Shown here: piece by piece, positions 8,900 to 20,806 of the stretch
Layout: each line of letters opens with the position of its first letter
Numbering within the stretch: the stretch's first letter is position 1
NCBI RefSeq assembly: GCF_029962835.1
Contig: NC_080590.1
Coordinates: forward strand, 57,100,001 to 57,164,000
Reading direction: 5' to 3'
DNA length: 64,000 nucleotides
Origin: Magnolia sinica
Lineage: Eukaryota; Streptophyta; Magnoliopsida; Magnoliales; Magnoliaceae
Program-made: the position numbers and the translations under genes
The notes under the pieces: model-generated
Databases searched by the model: none
The model's input: the letters and a program-made list of their open reading frames with translations, nothing else
What the model was told of the DNA's origin: nothing

Positions 8900-11800
8900 T
8901 GTCATACCCCGAACTCGGAAACCGGGCTCACAAAATTCCCGATCGCCGAATCCGGCGCCGATAGCCTCCGTAGAACCCCATTCTTAGCTCCTGACACCCA
9001 TTCACCAGGTTCCGATCCTGGGATACTACAAGGAGGATTTATAATCATCAGTCTGATTCATAATGAGCATAACCAAAAGCATAACCCACGAATAATAACC
9101 ACAAGAACATCACCACAAAATCTACTATGATCAAAAACTTTTGAGTACAATGCGTCTGAAAGGGGAAAATACAAGATAATGCAAAAGATAGAAACTCTAA
9201 AGCTCGTCTGCACGCTCCTGCTGCTACTATGCTATGGCTGCGCCCTGACGTCACCTGCATGCATCAATCGTGCATAAGCTTATAAAAGCTTAGAGGGTGG
9301 TGTAAGTGTGTGCTCAATATAAGCGTGCTCAGAATGTAAGATCAGAGTAATGCGGAGTCATGGTGATGAGTACATGAATGTGATCAGCCGTACCAAGGCT
9401 ATGCTGTGCAAGATATGAATGTCATCGGTCATAACACAGCCATGCGATGCGAGATGCAACTCAAGCATCCCAATCCTCAACATGTATCAGTACAGTTCTC
9501 ATTCTGGATAATCACCGGGGTTCAATACACTCCAAATGGCACTGTCGCTCTCCTAGCCACACAGTCCAAGGGAGCATAAGAAACCTCACTAACTGCCTGG
9601 CCAATAGTCTGTCAATACCTATCCGGCACGTCGATAGCAGACCCATTCGCGAGCTGGTCAAACTCAGCCTAGTATTGCCCCTACCCTCGGGTGAGTAAGG
9701 CCACACCCCTTTCCAACCGACCACGACACAGTGGGAGACACGGCCTCTTGGTATTCGGCCCTCGTACGCTCATATATCCACTCGGTCTCCATGTTGGAGT
9801 CATCCTCTGGTACCATCAGGTTTAGAAATTTTCACCCAGGGACATCTATGGCGCCCGTATGCTAGAACCAAACATTTCCAATATCCAACCTAGCCACCCA
9901 CGATGAGTCTGTGGAGGCTATGGCCCTGATGTTGCTAGGGCATATAATAATCATGATCACATAAATGCAAGTGCATGAATCACCCTACCAAACATGCAAC
10001 AATCCTGTGCATACCGAGCGCTCATGTGGGGCGACTCCGCCTATCCAGGAGCCCATAAACGATCTGCCCGAAGGCATATGCTATGATCAGTCACTTCTCA
10101 TATCAGGCATACATATGATGCGTATGATCATGAATCATGAATCTATACTAAGTATGTTATATGGTGATGGGTTCTGATCAAAACAAATATGGGCCTAGAT
10201 GGACTATATGCTACAGGTATGGGCCTATTAATGGGCCCTAGGAAGAAAGTGACAATGCGGACATTTAACCAACATCATCCTCACAATGTGGACATCAAAC
10301 CATCATTGCTCCCAAGGTATAGCCCACTATAAAATCAATATATATATCATAGTGGAATTACACTATATTGGGTCTTATGTATGTCCTATTGGGCCTTGAC
10401 CCATGGGCCTCCAGCCAACAAATGGGCCCCATACATGGGTCTCGTATATACATATCAAGGTGGGCCTCAATGACGGGCCACAAATGCATCAACTTGGGCC
10501 TAGTCACATGGGCTTTGCATACATCACAATGGGCCTCATAATATGGGCCTTATACAATCAAGGTGGGCCTCAACAATGGGCCTTAAATTATCTCCAATAT
10601 GGTTGGACAGTTGGATGAAACACATGCATTATGATGGAGCCCACTCTAATGGAGGGTGTGGTTTACAATACATAAATAAGTGGGTCCCATGTGGGGCCTA
10701 CCATAATGTTTATTTCCCATCCAACCCATTGATAAGGTCATTTAGACCGGGGCCCACAGTAATGTTTATTTTCCAAGCAACCTAGGGCCCAACATAATGT
10801 TTATTTTCCAACCAACTGTTCATAAGGTCATGTGGACCAGGGTAGGGCCCACTGTAATATTTATTTATCATCCAATCTATTCATAAGGTCACGTGGACCA
10901 CAAGAGGGTAGGGCCCACAGTGATGTTTGTCTACCATACAACCTGTTCATGAGGTCACGTGGACCTTGGGCCCACCGTGATATTTATCTATCCTCCAATC
11001 TGTTTATAAGGTCTTGTAGACCAGGGCCCACAGTAATGTTTATTTGCCATTCAAACTGGTGATAAGGCCACCGATCCTAGGGCCCACCGTGATGTGGTCC
11101 ACAGATCCAGCCCGCCCATTATGTGTGTCCCACTTGGCTGACCATTCAGACCAAGCTTCAACTGCATCCAAATTTCAAGTAGGCCCCACCAACTGACTTT
11201 ATATGTTTAAGCATGTCTTCACATGATTTTAAATGGTGTGGCCCACCTGAGTTCTGTATAAGGCTGATTTTTGGGGTGGACACGTGGACTGAGGGGACCC
11301 ATCAAATGCATGGTGTTAATGGCCGAAACGCCTCAATGTGGGGCCCACAGCGGGGGCTGTGATGGCCAGCCCGCCCGCTTGTCCGTCAGGTGTAGGCGCT
11401 GCCTGCGTCTATAGCAGCAGCAGCGTCAACGCCTACTTGCTTGAATTTTTTTTTTTTTGAAAAATTGTCTTCCCGTGGTTTTTCACAGGTGGGGCCCGCA
11501 TCAGCAAGATCCACTCCAGCCATGGGTCCCTGTGGCTCGATACAGACCTATCAAGACCAATATTGAATGGGTTTTTGACGTACAGAAACGTCAGGGTGTA
11601 TATCAATGGTAGAGAACTTGTTCGCTATGCTATGGCCCACCATAAGTTCAGATTGAGATCATTTTTCGGCTCAACGCCTAAAATGATCTGAGGAACAGGA
11701 TAGACGGCATGGATTATATACATACATCAACGTGGGGCCTGCATAAGTGGCCCACCCCTAAAGCATACTTCCCTTTTTTTTAAAAAAATTAGCTTTGTTA

Positions 11801-12937
11801 GTACACACCCCGGTCAGTACACGAACTCCCTGCTAGCTACCCCTGCCTCACGTCCAGCGTCCAGAGATGCTGGACGGCTGGGGTACACACTGCATCATGG
11901 TGGGTCCCACATGCACGTGGTCCACCTATTGGGATCAACATGATATTTGTGCTTTTCCTTCCATCCAGGCCCACTAATGAGCTGGACGGTGTAGATCCAT
12001 TACATCCGTTAGGTGGGTCCCACATGAAGGTGAATGGCATGGATAAAATTTAAGCTTTCATGGTGGGACACACACAACAGATGGGCCACACACCCATTCA
12101 TCATCACCATCATACAAAGAATGAGAGAGAAAGGAAGAGAGAGATACGATGAGATAGAGAGGAGGGACCCCGCCACTATGGGCCCTCCATTTCTTACAAT
12201 CATACATCAAACGGGTCCCACCACATGTAGCCCAAAAAAATGAGAAATAACGGTGGATCACCCACCTCTAAGCCTCCTCCTCGCTCCCTTGGCCTCAAAT
12301 GCTCCTTGCCTTCGCCTTGGACGGTGGATGATGGGGTTTAGATGGTTAAGATGGAAGATGAGAAGGTGGACCACACTTGTGGTTTGGGAAAGAGGAAGCT
12401 TTGGACGTGGGATGTTGTTTGGGAGATTTGAGAAATGAGAGAGAGTGAGAGGATGGGAGTGATATGGATGGGTGAGGTGTGATGGGTGATGTAAGGAAAG
12501 GTATGGGTTGGGTTGAAATTTTGGGAAAAGAGGAATGGGTGAAGAGAGAGAGAGTTGACTTTGAGGAGAAAGAGGGATGGGTTGTTGTACTTGGGTAAGG
12601 TGAGACTTGACTTGTACTTGACATTGATCGATTGATTGATTGATTGGACATATCGTAGAGATTCCCTCGATATTTGCAACGCGCGGCGTTTCTTCGAAAC
12701 AAACGCTGGCCTACATCTCCTAGCCTGGGTATCGGTTCGGTGCGCAAGTCACAGTGTTGGAACCGCGGCGACGATGTGGTCGCTATGATACAAGTTTCGG
12801 GTTGAGCAGACGTCGGTGTGCGAGACCTGGCTTAGGATCGCGCGTAAACGTCGGTTATGGTGCGAAGGTTGCCGGAATTTGACCAGAAGGACCGCGGAAG
12901 CCAACGGAACGGTACGGACTAGGACAAGGGTCTTACA
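8900..12937 (-). repeat. 3' LTR (about 4.04 kb) of the chromovirus-like element
   Basis: Bounded by TGTCATACCCCG at 8900 and GGGTCTTACA at 12937, so on the coding strand it starts TGTAAGACCC. The adjacent polypurine tract just outside 12937 fixes this as the 3' LTR. Inside are a minisatellite (10690-11090), a GTGGGCCC-family segment (11060-11420) also present near 61.7 kb, and a GA-rich region near 12100-12600. No real gene lies inside; ORFs here are incidental. Confidence 0.92.
10690..11090. repeat. Minisatellite of about 60 bp units inside LTR
   Basis: About six or seven imperfect units of the form GGGCCCACAGTAATGTTTAT, a CCATCCAACCTGTTCATAAG-like stretch, then GTCACGTGGACC. The same family is found at about 16385-16800 in the second LTR copy, with fewer or more diverged units. 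Confidence 0.75.
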
Positions 12938-12951
12938 ACTCTCTCCTCCAA
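12938..12951 (-). promoter_or_regulatory. Polypurine tract of the chromovirus-like element
   Basis: On the minus strand GGAGGAGAGAGT directly precedes the LTR start TGTAAGACCC. This is the expected plus-strand primer site and confirms minus-strand orientation. Confidence 0.85.
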
Positions 12952-13070
12952 ATAAAAATTTCATCCTCGAAATTTATACAATCATCACAAGAAAATATAA
13001 ATCATAATAGAAGAGGAAGCAAGGCATCGTCATATCAAATCGAAGACAGCATACAAGATACAACATGTAA

Positions 13071-14635
13071 TCAATCATCGAAGAGATGGGGATAATGTTC
13101 TCGAATCTCAGCCTCGCATTCCCAAGATGCCTCATCAACAGAATGGTGACCTCACTGAACCTTCACCAAGGGGATGACCTTGGTTCGGAGGACCTACTCC
13201 TTCCGATCAAGGATACGTACTAGCTGCTCAATATAAAAAGCGTCCTCACGAGCCTCCAACCGCTGCCAATCGATAATAGGAACTATGTCTGACCCACACT
13301 TCCTCAACATAGAGATGTGAAAAACATTGTGGACGCTAGACAACTGAGATGGTAAAGTAAGCCGATAGGCCACAGCGCCAATGCGCTCAGTGATCTCGAA
13401 AGGTCCTATGAATCTCGGGGCAAGCTTGCCCTTCGCTCCAAATCGAACTACACCCTTCATGGGCGAGACCTTAAGATACACGTGGTCCCCTACATCAAAC
13501 TCCAAGGGACGACGCCGGCGATCAGCAAAACTCTTCTGCCAGCTCTGAGCTGTGTGCATCCTCTGCCTGATGATATCGATAACCTCTGACGTCTCTTGCA
13601 CAAGCTCGGGACTTAGGAGACGCCGCTCTCCAACCTCAGTCTAATAACTCAGAGATCTGCACGGTCTGCCATATAATGCCTCAAAAGGAGTCATGCCAAT
13701 GGTTGCCTGATAGCTGTTGTTGTATGCGAACTCAGCCAATCGGAGATGCTCATCCCAGCTACCACCGAAGTCAATCACGCAGGCCCGAAGCATATCCTCA
13801 AGGATCTGGTTGACCCTCTCGGTCTGGCCATCGGTCTGCGGATGATACGCGGTACTAAGCTGCAACTTAGTGCCCATAACTCTCTGAAAGCTCCTCCAAA
13901 ATTGAGACGTGAACTTCGAATCTCGGTCAGAAACGATCGAGACTAGTACGCCGTGCAGTCTCACAATCTCCTCAATGAATAACCTCGCAGGCCAGTCCAA
14001 AGGCCAAGTCGCACGAATCGCAAGAAAGTGTACCGACTTCGTCAGGCGATCCACGACAACCCAGATGGCGTAATGACCACGCTGAGTCCTCGACAAACCC
14101 ATAATAAAATCCGTAGATACGTGCTCCCACTTCCACGTCGGGACGCTCAATGGCTGCAATAGACCAGGGGGTCTCTGATGATCGGCCTTGACACGTTGGC
14201 ATGTGTCACACTCGGCCACGAAACTGGCAATCTGGCACTTCATCCCTGCCTAAAAATACTGTCTCCTCATATCACGGTACATCTTCGTCGAGCCAGGGTG
14301 GATAGAAAACCGCGATCGATGTGCCTCGGTCATAAGATCTTTGCGCAACTCGGGAATATCCGGGGCACACAATCGGCCTCTAAAGCGAAGTCCACCATCA
14401 GAACCAATCTGCCAATCTGACTGACTCTCAGATGTTGCCTCTGCCCGGTAATCTTGTAACGACTCGTCTGCCTGCTGAGCCTCGATTACCCTTGCGACAA
14501 GAGAGAGTTAAATCAACAGGCTCAATAGTTGAACGATAGAAGACTGTAGACCAAAATCAAAGTCGTACTCTACTATATCTTCAAGCATCTTTCACTCTTA
14601 AATCATCATATGTGCCACCAGGCCTCGTGGCTGAC
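13071..14635 (-). pseudogene. Integrase and C-terminal tail of pol (chromovirus-like), broken
   Basis: The integrase inserts retrotransposon cDNA into the host genome. Reading down from 14635: the end of the RNase H linker, a zinc-binding region with a FSIHPGSTKMYRDM-type His motif and ECDTCQ cysteines, and a DDE core with the first Asp in TDFIMGL, the second in VSDRDSKF and Glu in GQTERVNQ. Then comes a GRPCRS region and a C-terminal module (VGDHVYLKVSP, LAPRFIGPFEI, VFHISMLRK), ending at a TGA at 13071. Amber stops replace expected Trp codons near 14254, 13640 and 13148, and another stop lies near 13190. The core residues are present but the frame cannot be translated through. A chromodomain proper is not obvious. 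Confidence 0.88.
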
Positions 14636-14699
14636 GGCTGAGGGCATCTGCCACCACATTCGCCTTACCTGGGTGGTACTGGAGGTCAAAATCATAATT
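14636..14699 (-). repeat. 64-bp direct repeat, copy 1 (RNase H end)
   Basis: The same 64 bases, which encode the RNase H tail around [20 protein letters not shown], occur here and at 18531-18594. This copy leads into the rest of pol (SRQPRGLV); the other leads out of RNase H. Together they flank the internal LTR copy. Confidence 0.92.
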
Positions 14700-17600
14700 G
14701 TCACGCCCCGAACTCGGAAACCGGGCTCACAAAATTCCCGATCGCCGAATCCGGCGCCGACAGCCTCCGTAGAACCCCATTCTCGGATCCCGACACCCAT
14801 TTACCAGGTTCCGATCCTGGGATACTACAAGGAGGGTTTCAAATCATTAGTCTGATTCATAATGAGCATAACAAAAGCATAACCCACAAACAATAAGCAC
14901 AAGAACACCACTACAAAATCCACTATGATCAAAAACTTTTTAGTACAATGCGACAGAAAGGGGAAATACAATGTAACAAAAGAAGTAAAACTCCAGAAGC
15001 TCAGCTGCACGCTTCAATTACAGCGAGACTATGGCTGCGGCTGCGTCCTGGCGTCACCTGCACGCATCAATCGTGCATAAGCTTATGGAAAGCTTAGAGG
15101 GTGGTGTAAGTGTGTGCGCAATATAAACGTGCTTAAAATGCAAGGTCAGAGTGATGCGGAAACATGGTAATGAGCACATGAATGCAATCAGCCATACCAA
15201 GGCTATGCGGTGCAAGATATGAATGCTATCGGCCATAACACGGCCATGCGATGCAAGATGCAACTCAAGCATGCCAATCCTCATCATGTATCAGTACAGT
15301 TCTCATTCTGGATAATCACCGGGGTTCAATACACTCCAAATGGCACTGTCGCTCTCCTAGCCGCACAGTCCAAGTGAGCGTAAGAAACCTCACTATCCGC
15401 CTGGCCAATAGTCTGCCAATACCTATCCGGCACGTCGATAGCGAACCCATTCGCGAGCTGGTCAAACTCAGCCTAGTATTGCCCCCTACCCTCGGGCGAG
15501 TAAGGCCACACTCCTTTCCAACCGACCACGACACAGTGGGAGACGCGGCCTCCTGGTATTCGGCCCTCATGCGCTCGTACATCCACTCGGTCCCGACATT
15601 GGAGTCATCCTCTGGTACCATCGGGTTTAGGGATTTTCACCCAGGGACGTCCATGGCGCCCGTATGCTAGAACCAAATATTTCCGGTATCCAACCCAGCC
15701 ATCCACGATGTGTCTATGGAGGCTATGGCCCTGATGTCGTTAGGGCATACAGTAACTACAATCACACAAATGCAAATGCATGAGTCACACTATCATTCAT
15801 GCAACAGTCCTGTATATACCATGCACTTATACGAGGCAACTCCGCCTATCAGGGAGCCCATAAATAGTCTATCCAAAGATATATGCTATGATCGGTCACC
15901 CTCACATCAGGCATACATATGGTGCGAATGATCATGAATCATGGATCTATACTAAACATGTATAAAGAGATGGGCCTAGACGGCCTACTTACCACAAGTT
16001 TGGGCCTATCAGTGGGCCTTAGGGAGAGTTATAATGCGGACATTTAACCAACATTATCCGTTCAATGTGGACATCAAACCAACATTGCTCCCAAGGCACT
16101 ATCGCTATAGGGGTCAACACATAAATCAAGAAATGGGCCTCATGTACATCCCATTGGGCCTCTCATGGGTCTCGTATGCATATATCAAGGTAGGCCTCAA
16201 TGACGGGCCACAAATGCATCCACGTGGGCCTAGTCACATGGGCCTGCATACATCACAATGGGCCTCATAAAATGGGCCTTAAATTATCTCCAAAAATGGA
16301 TGGACAGTTGGATGAAACACATGCATCATGATGGAGCCCACTCTAATGGAGGGTATGGTTTACAACACATACATCAGTGGGTCCCATGAGGGGCCTACCA
16401 TAATGTTTATTTCCCATCCAACCCATTGTTAAGGTCATTCAGACCGGGGCCTACAGAAATGTTTATTTTCCAAGCAACCTAGGGCCCAACGTAATGTTTA
16501 TTTTCCAACCAACTGTTCATATGGTCATGTGGACCCGGGTAGGGCCCACTACAATTTTTATTTATCACCCAGTCTATTCATAAGGTCACGTGGGCCTGGA
16601 TCATTTGACATCCTAACTATTCATGAGGTGATATGGGCCTAGATAGGGCCCATGAAATATTTATTTTCCATAACTGTTGAGGTTGTGTGGGCGAACCCAC
16701 CGAAATACTTATTTTCCATATAACTTGTTGAGTGGTTCACGTGGGCAGCGCACTGAAATATTTATTTCACGTCCAACTGTTGAAGAGGTCTTTGGACCTT
16801 GGGGGATGTGGGGCCCACCAAAATGTGGTTCACAAATCCGCCCATCCATTATGTGAGTCCCACCTAACTGACGGTCCATGCCAAGTTTCAGCGACATCCA
16901 AAACTCAGGTAGGCCCCACCAAGCGATTTTATATGTTTAGATATGTCTTCACATGATTCTAGATGGTATGGCCCGCCTGAGTTCTGTTTACGGCTGATTT
17001 TTGAGATGGATGGGTGGTACGTGGGGACCCACCGAATGCATGGCCTTGATGTTCGAAACACATCACGTGGGGCCCACAGCTGGAGCCGTGAGGCCCCAGC
17101 GTCCGCCCGCTCGTCGCTGCAGCAGCAGCAGTGCTGCTGCTTTTTGAAAAATTTTGTTATTATATTTTTTTTTGTTTTGGGGCCCACCGAGATGTGATTC
17201 ACAATCCAGCCCACCCATCATGGGTATCCCACTGTTCTACCCGTCCAGAACTAGTTTCACCTGCATCAAAACTTCAGGTGAGTCCCACCGAGTACTTTTT
17301 TATGATCTGGCATGTCTTTACATAGTTTTAGATGGTATGGCCCACCTGATGATCAGATCGCATTAAAATTTTGGTTCAACGCCTAAAGAAGACTGGAGAA
17401 TAGATTGGACGGTGTGGATCACATACATACATCAAGGTGGGGCCTGCATGAGCAGTCCACTAAAAAGTAACCTTTTCTTCCTTTGCTTTTTTTTTTTTGC
17501 TAGCCATGCCTACGTCCAGCATCTCTGGACGCTGGACGGTTTGGGTAAACACTGCCTCATGGTGGGTCCCACGCGTGAGTGGCCCATGTTCATCAAGGTA

Positions 17601-18530
17601 GGTCCCACATGATCATGGCCTACCATATATAAATATTAATAAAATATTATAATATATCATTTACTCTAAATAGGGGGGGGTGGTGGATCTTTCCTAAAAT
17701 GAGGTGGGCCACCCTATTTGATGGATGGAGTAGATTTAATATATTGGTGGGGCCCACTTCATTCTAAGGAAGAGAGAAAGAGAGGGAAAGAGAGGGAAAT
17801 AGAGAGAGCTACACGGGGAGATAGAGGAGGGACCCCGCCACTATGGGCCCTCCATTTCATACATGCATACATCAAACGGGTCCCACCACATGTGGCCCAA
17901 AAATATAGGAGAAATGACGGTGGATCACCCACCTTTAAGCCTCCTCCTTGCTCCCTTGGCTTCAAATGCACCTTTCCTATGCCTTGGATGGTGGATGATG
18001 GGGGATTAATGGTGTGGATGAGAGATGGGAGGGTGTAGATGGATGAGGGAAGGTGGACCACACTTGTGGTTTGGGAGAGAAGTGTTGGACGTGAGAGGCT
18101 TGGTTGCTTGGAGAGATTTGAGAAAAATGAGAGAGAAAATGAGGGGATGGGAGTGATATGAGGTGATGGAGTGATGGGTGTAGTTAATGAGGCATGGGTT
18201 TGTTTGAAAAGTGAGTAAAGGAGGGATGGGTGAAGAGAGAGAGAGTTGACTTTGTGGAGAAAGAGGGATGGGTTGTTGTACTTGAGATAAGGTTGCATTT
18301 AATGTTGATTGATGGGACTTATTGTGTAGAGATTCCCTCGATATCCGCAACGCGCGGTGTTTCTTCGGAATAAACGCTGATCGGCATCTTCTTGCCTGGG
18401 TATCGGTTCGGTGCGCAAGTCACGGCGTTGAAACCGCGGCGATGACGCGATCGCCAAGACATAAGTTTCGGATTGAGCCGACGTCAGTGTGCGGGACCCA
18501 GCTTAGGATCGTGCGTAAATACCGAATACG
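14699..18530 (-). repeat. Truncated LTR copy inside pol
   Basis: About 3.83 kb closely related to the LTR at 8900-12937 and in the same orientation. The TGTCACGCCCCG end is complete. The other end stops after GGATCGTGCGTAAAT, missing about the last 100 bp of the LTR. It separates RNase H from integrase and is bordered by a 64-bp direct repeat rather than a 5-bp target duplication. Internal duplicated motifs (GTGGGCCC segments, minisatellite, GA-rich block at 17760-18260) match the outer LTR. Confidence 0.88.
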
Positions 18531-19233
18531 GGCTGAGGGCATCTGCCACCACATTCGCCTTACCTGGGTGGTACTGGAGGTCAAAATCATAATTCTTCAG
18601 AAGCTCCATCCAGCGTCTCTGCCTCATGTTCAACTCAGACTGAGAAAATAGATACTTCAGGCTCTTGTGGTTGGAGAAAAGCTCAAACCTAACCCCATAG
18701 AGATAGTGCCTCCACACCTTCAATGCGAAGACGACTGCTGCTAGTTCCAAATCGTGCGTGGGGTAGTTCATCTCATGAACCTTGAGCTGACGAGATGCAA
18801 ATGCTACAGGTCTGTCATGCTGCATTAGGACAATACCCAATCCAATATGCGAAGCATCAGTAAATACCACGAATCTATCACTCCCAGAGGGAAGAGTGAG
18901 GACAGGAGTGGACGTCAGACGGTCCTTCAACTCCATAAATGCTCGCTCATAGGCGTCACTCCAAATAAACTCTGCGCCCTTCCGAGTCAACCTGGTCAAC
19001 GGGGCTGAAATACGGGAGAAGCCCTCAATGAAATGCCGATAATATCCAGCTAAACCAAGGAAACTGCGGATCTCGGATGTAGTCGTGGGCTGACCCCACT
19101 GACGCACTGTCTCAACCTTCGAAGGGTCCACTGTGACACCCTCTCTCGTCACCACGTGATAGAGGAATCTCAACTCCTCCTGACAGAACTCATACTTCTC
19201 CAGCTTCGCATATAGCTAGTGGGCACGAAGGGT
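18484..19233 (-). pseudogene. RNase H domain of pol (chromovirus-like)
   Basis: RNase H degrades the RNA strand of RNA:DNA hybrids during reverse transcription. The open stretch begins with the RT thumb/connection ([18 protein letters not shown], then [10 protein letters not shown]) and continues with [18 protein letters not shown] (first catalytic Asp in TDAS), [13 protein letters not shown] (Glu) and the [14 protein letters not shown] tail. A frame break separates it from the RT reading frame at about 19170-19240. Its final codons are replaced by LTR sequence at the 18531 junction. Confidence 0.9.
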
Positions 19234-20070
19234 CTACAAAGTGATCTCCAGATGCTGCATATGGTCTTCACGGGTCCTCGAATATATCAGAATGTCATCG
19301 ATAAAGACCACAACAAACTGATCGAGATATGGACAAAAGACCTCGTTCATCAACTGCATGAAGACCGCGGGTGCATTAGTCAGTCCGACGGACATGACCT
19401 GAAACTCAAAATGACCATAACGCGTCCTGAAAGCTGTCTTCGGGATGTCGTCCTCTCGGACATGAATCTGATGATAACCGGAACGCAGGTCAATCTTCGA
19501 AAAGAACTGTGCACCCTGCAGCCGATCAAATAAATCGTCTATCCTCGGGAGTGGGTACTTGTTCTTAATCGTGACTCGGTTGAGCTCATGGTAATCCACG
19601 TAGAGCCTCAAAGAGTCATCCTTCTTCCTGACGAAGAGTACTGGCGCTCCCCAAGGCGAACTACTCAGACGAATGAAACCCAACTCACGCAACTCGTCCA
19701 ACTGACGCTGCAGCTCACGCAACTCCATCGGTGCCATATGGTACGGGGCCTTCGAGATAGGCATGGTACCAGGCACAAGGTCTATCTGGAACTCAATATG
19801 ATGGCGCGGAGGCAATCCTAGAATCTCCTGGAACACGTCGGGGAAGTCGCAGACCACCGACAACCGATCAATACACAAGACAACAGGCTCCTCGACTGCG
19901 CAGGACATCAAGCAAGATAACGGCTCTCCTAGGGGCTCTGTAACGAACTGGAACTGCAGCAAGCCTGGTATGCAGAACGTGACTATCCTCGTAGAATAGT
20001 CCAAAATAGCGTGGTACTTGGCAAGCCAATCCATGCCCAAGATAATGTCGAAATCTGTCATCGGCAGCAC
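19234..20070 (-). pseudogene. Reverse transcriptase of pol (chromovirus-like)
   Basis: Copies element RNA into DNA. Motifs in order: a protease-linker tail ([13 protein letters not shown]), [61 protein letters not shown] and the catalytic [10 protein letters not shown] slightly altered YVDYHELN stands where RMCIDYRELN-like sequence is usual. The frame is continuous for 278 codons but lost at both ends. It sits directly between protease (higher coordinates) and RNase H, as expected for Ty3/gypsy. Confidence 0.93.
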
Positions 20071-20635
20071 AAATAAGTCAGTGGGTAAAAGATATCACTG
20101 ATTAGAATAGTGCAAGATGAATAGAAACAGCCCAATACTGTGGTCCTTCCCAAGGGCGTCGATACGGTCAACCCCTCACTAGCAGACTCTGTCGGCAATC
20201 CAGTCGATCGGCAGAAATCCTCGGACATGAATGAGTGAGAAGCACCAGAATCAAATAATACTCGGGCGATGCATGAAGAGACAGGAAGTATACTCTCGAC
20301 GACTCCTCCGGAGGTCTGTGGGTCCTGCTGAGCCGCATAAAATCTAGCCTGAGCTGGCTGGGGAGGTGTCTGTCCCCTCTGAGGTCCCTGGTGCTACTGC
20401 TGCCTCTGCGGTGGCCTATACTGCTGTCTCTGTTGCTGCTGGGGTCTCGGCGGCTGAGGTGGCTGTGGACGCTGCTGATGGGGTCGCTGCTGTGCTGGAG
20501 GCTGCTGTTGTGCTCTCGGCTGCTGTGCTGGTGGCTGTTGTGACCCTCTCGACTACTGCAGATGAGGGTGAGGGCACTCAGACAGGCGGTGCCCTGTCCC
20601 ACCACTTCCAAAATAAGTCCCTGTAAACGGCTGCT
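20071..20635 (-). pseudogene. Gag tail and aspartic protease of chromovirus-like element
   Basis: The minus strand has a glutamine/proline-rich stretch (repeated QQ and PP residues from tandem CTG/TGG-type codons, 20380-20540) typical of the gag C-terminus. It is followed by the protease active-site region VLFDSGASHSFMS at about 20230-20270, with the DSG catalytic triplet. Protease processes the gag-pol polyprotein. Single-base breaks divide the frame, for example a stop in the Q-rich part, so it is not functional. Confidence 0.8.
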
Positions 20636-20639
20636 GGGA

Positions 20640-20806
20640 TGGCGCTGGAGGTTCTACTGGGGCTGCTAGTGCTCTGGCAGGTGGGTGGCTCCTATACCTC
20701 TATGGCGCAGTATGCGGCCCGCTTCGTGACGCTATCGAGGTTCGCGCCGTATATGGTTGATGATGAGGGACGGAAGGCCCGCCGTTTCGAGAACGGCCTG
20801 TTGAGC
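20640..20806 (+). pseudogene. Inverted gag fragment
   Basis: On the plus strand, opposite to the rest of this element, is a recognisable gag core piece: SMAQYAARFVTLSRFAPYMV, then DDEGRKARRFENGL. In related elements this lies upstream of the zinc knuckle on the same strand as pol. Here it is flipped and joined directly to a truncated LTR at about 20800. It marks an internal inversion plus deletion that removed the PBS and most of gag. Confidence 0.75.

Noticed and set aside
12338-12747. Minus-strand ORFs of 113 and 133 codons, repeated at 17759-18350 and 20871-21272
   Set aside because: They are in the GA-rich part of the chromovirus-like LTR, recur in each LTR copy, and consist of Ser/Pro/Leu low-complexity sequence.
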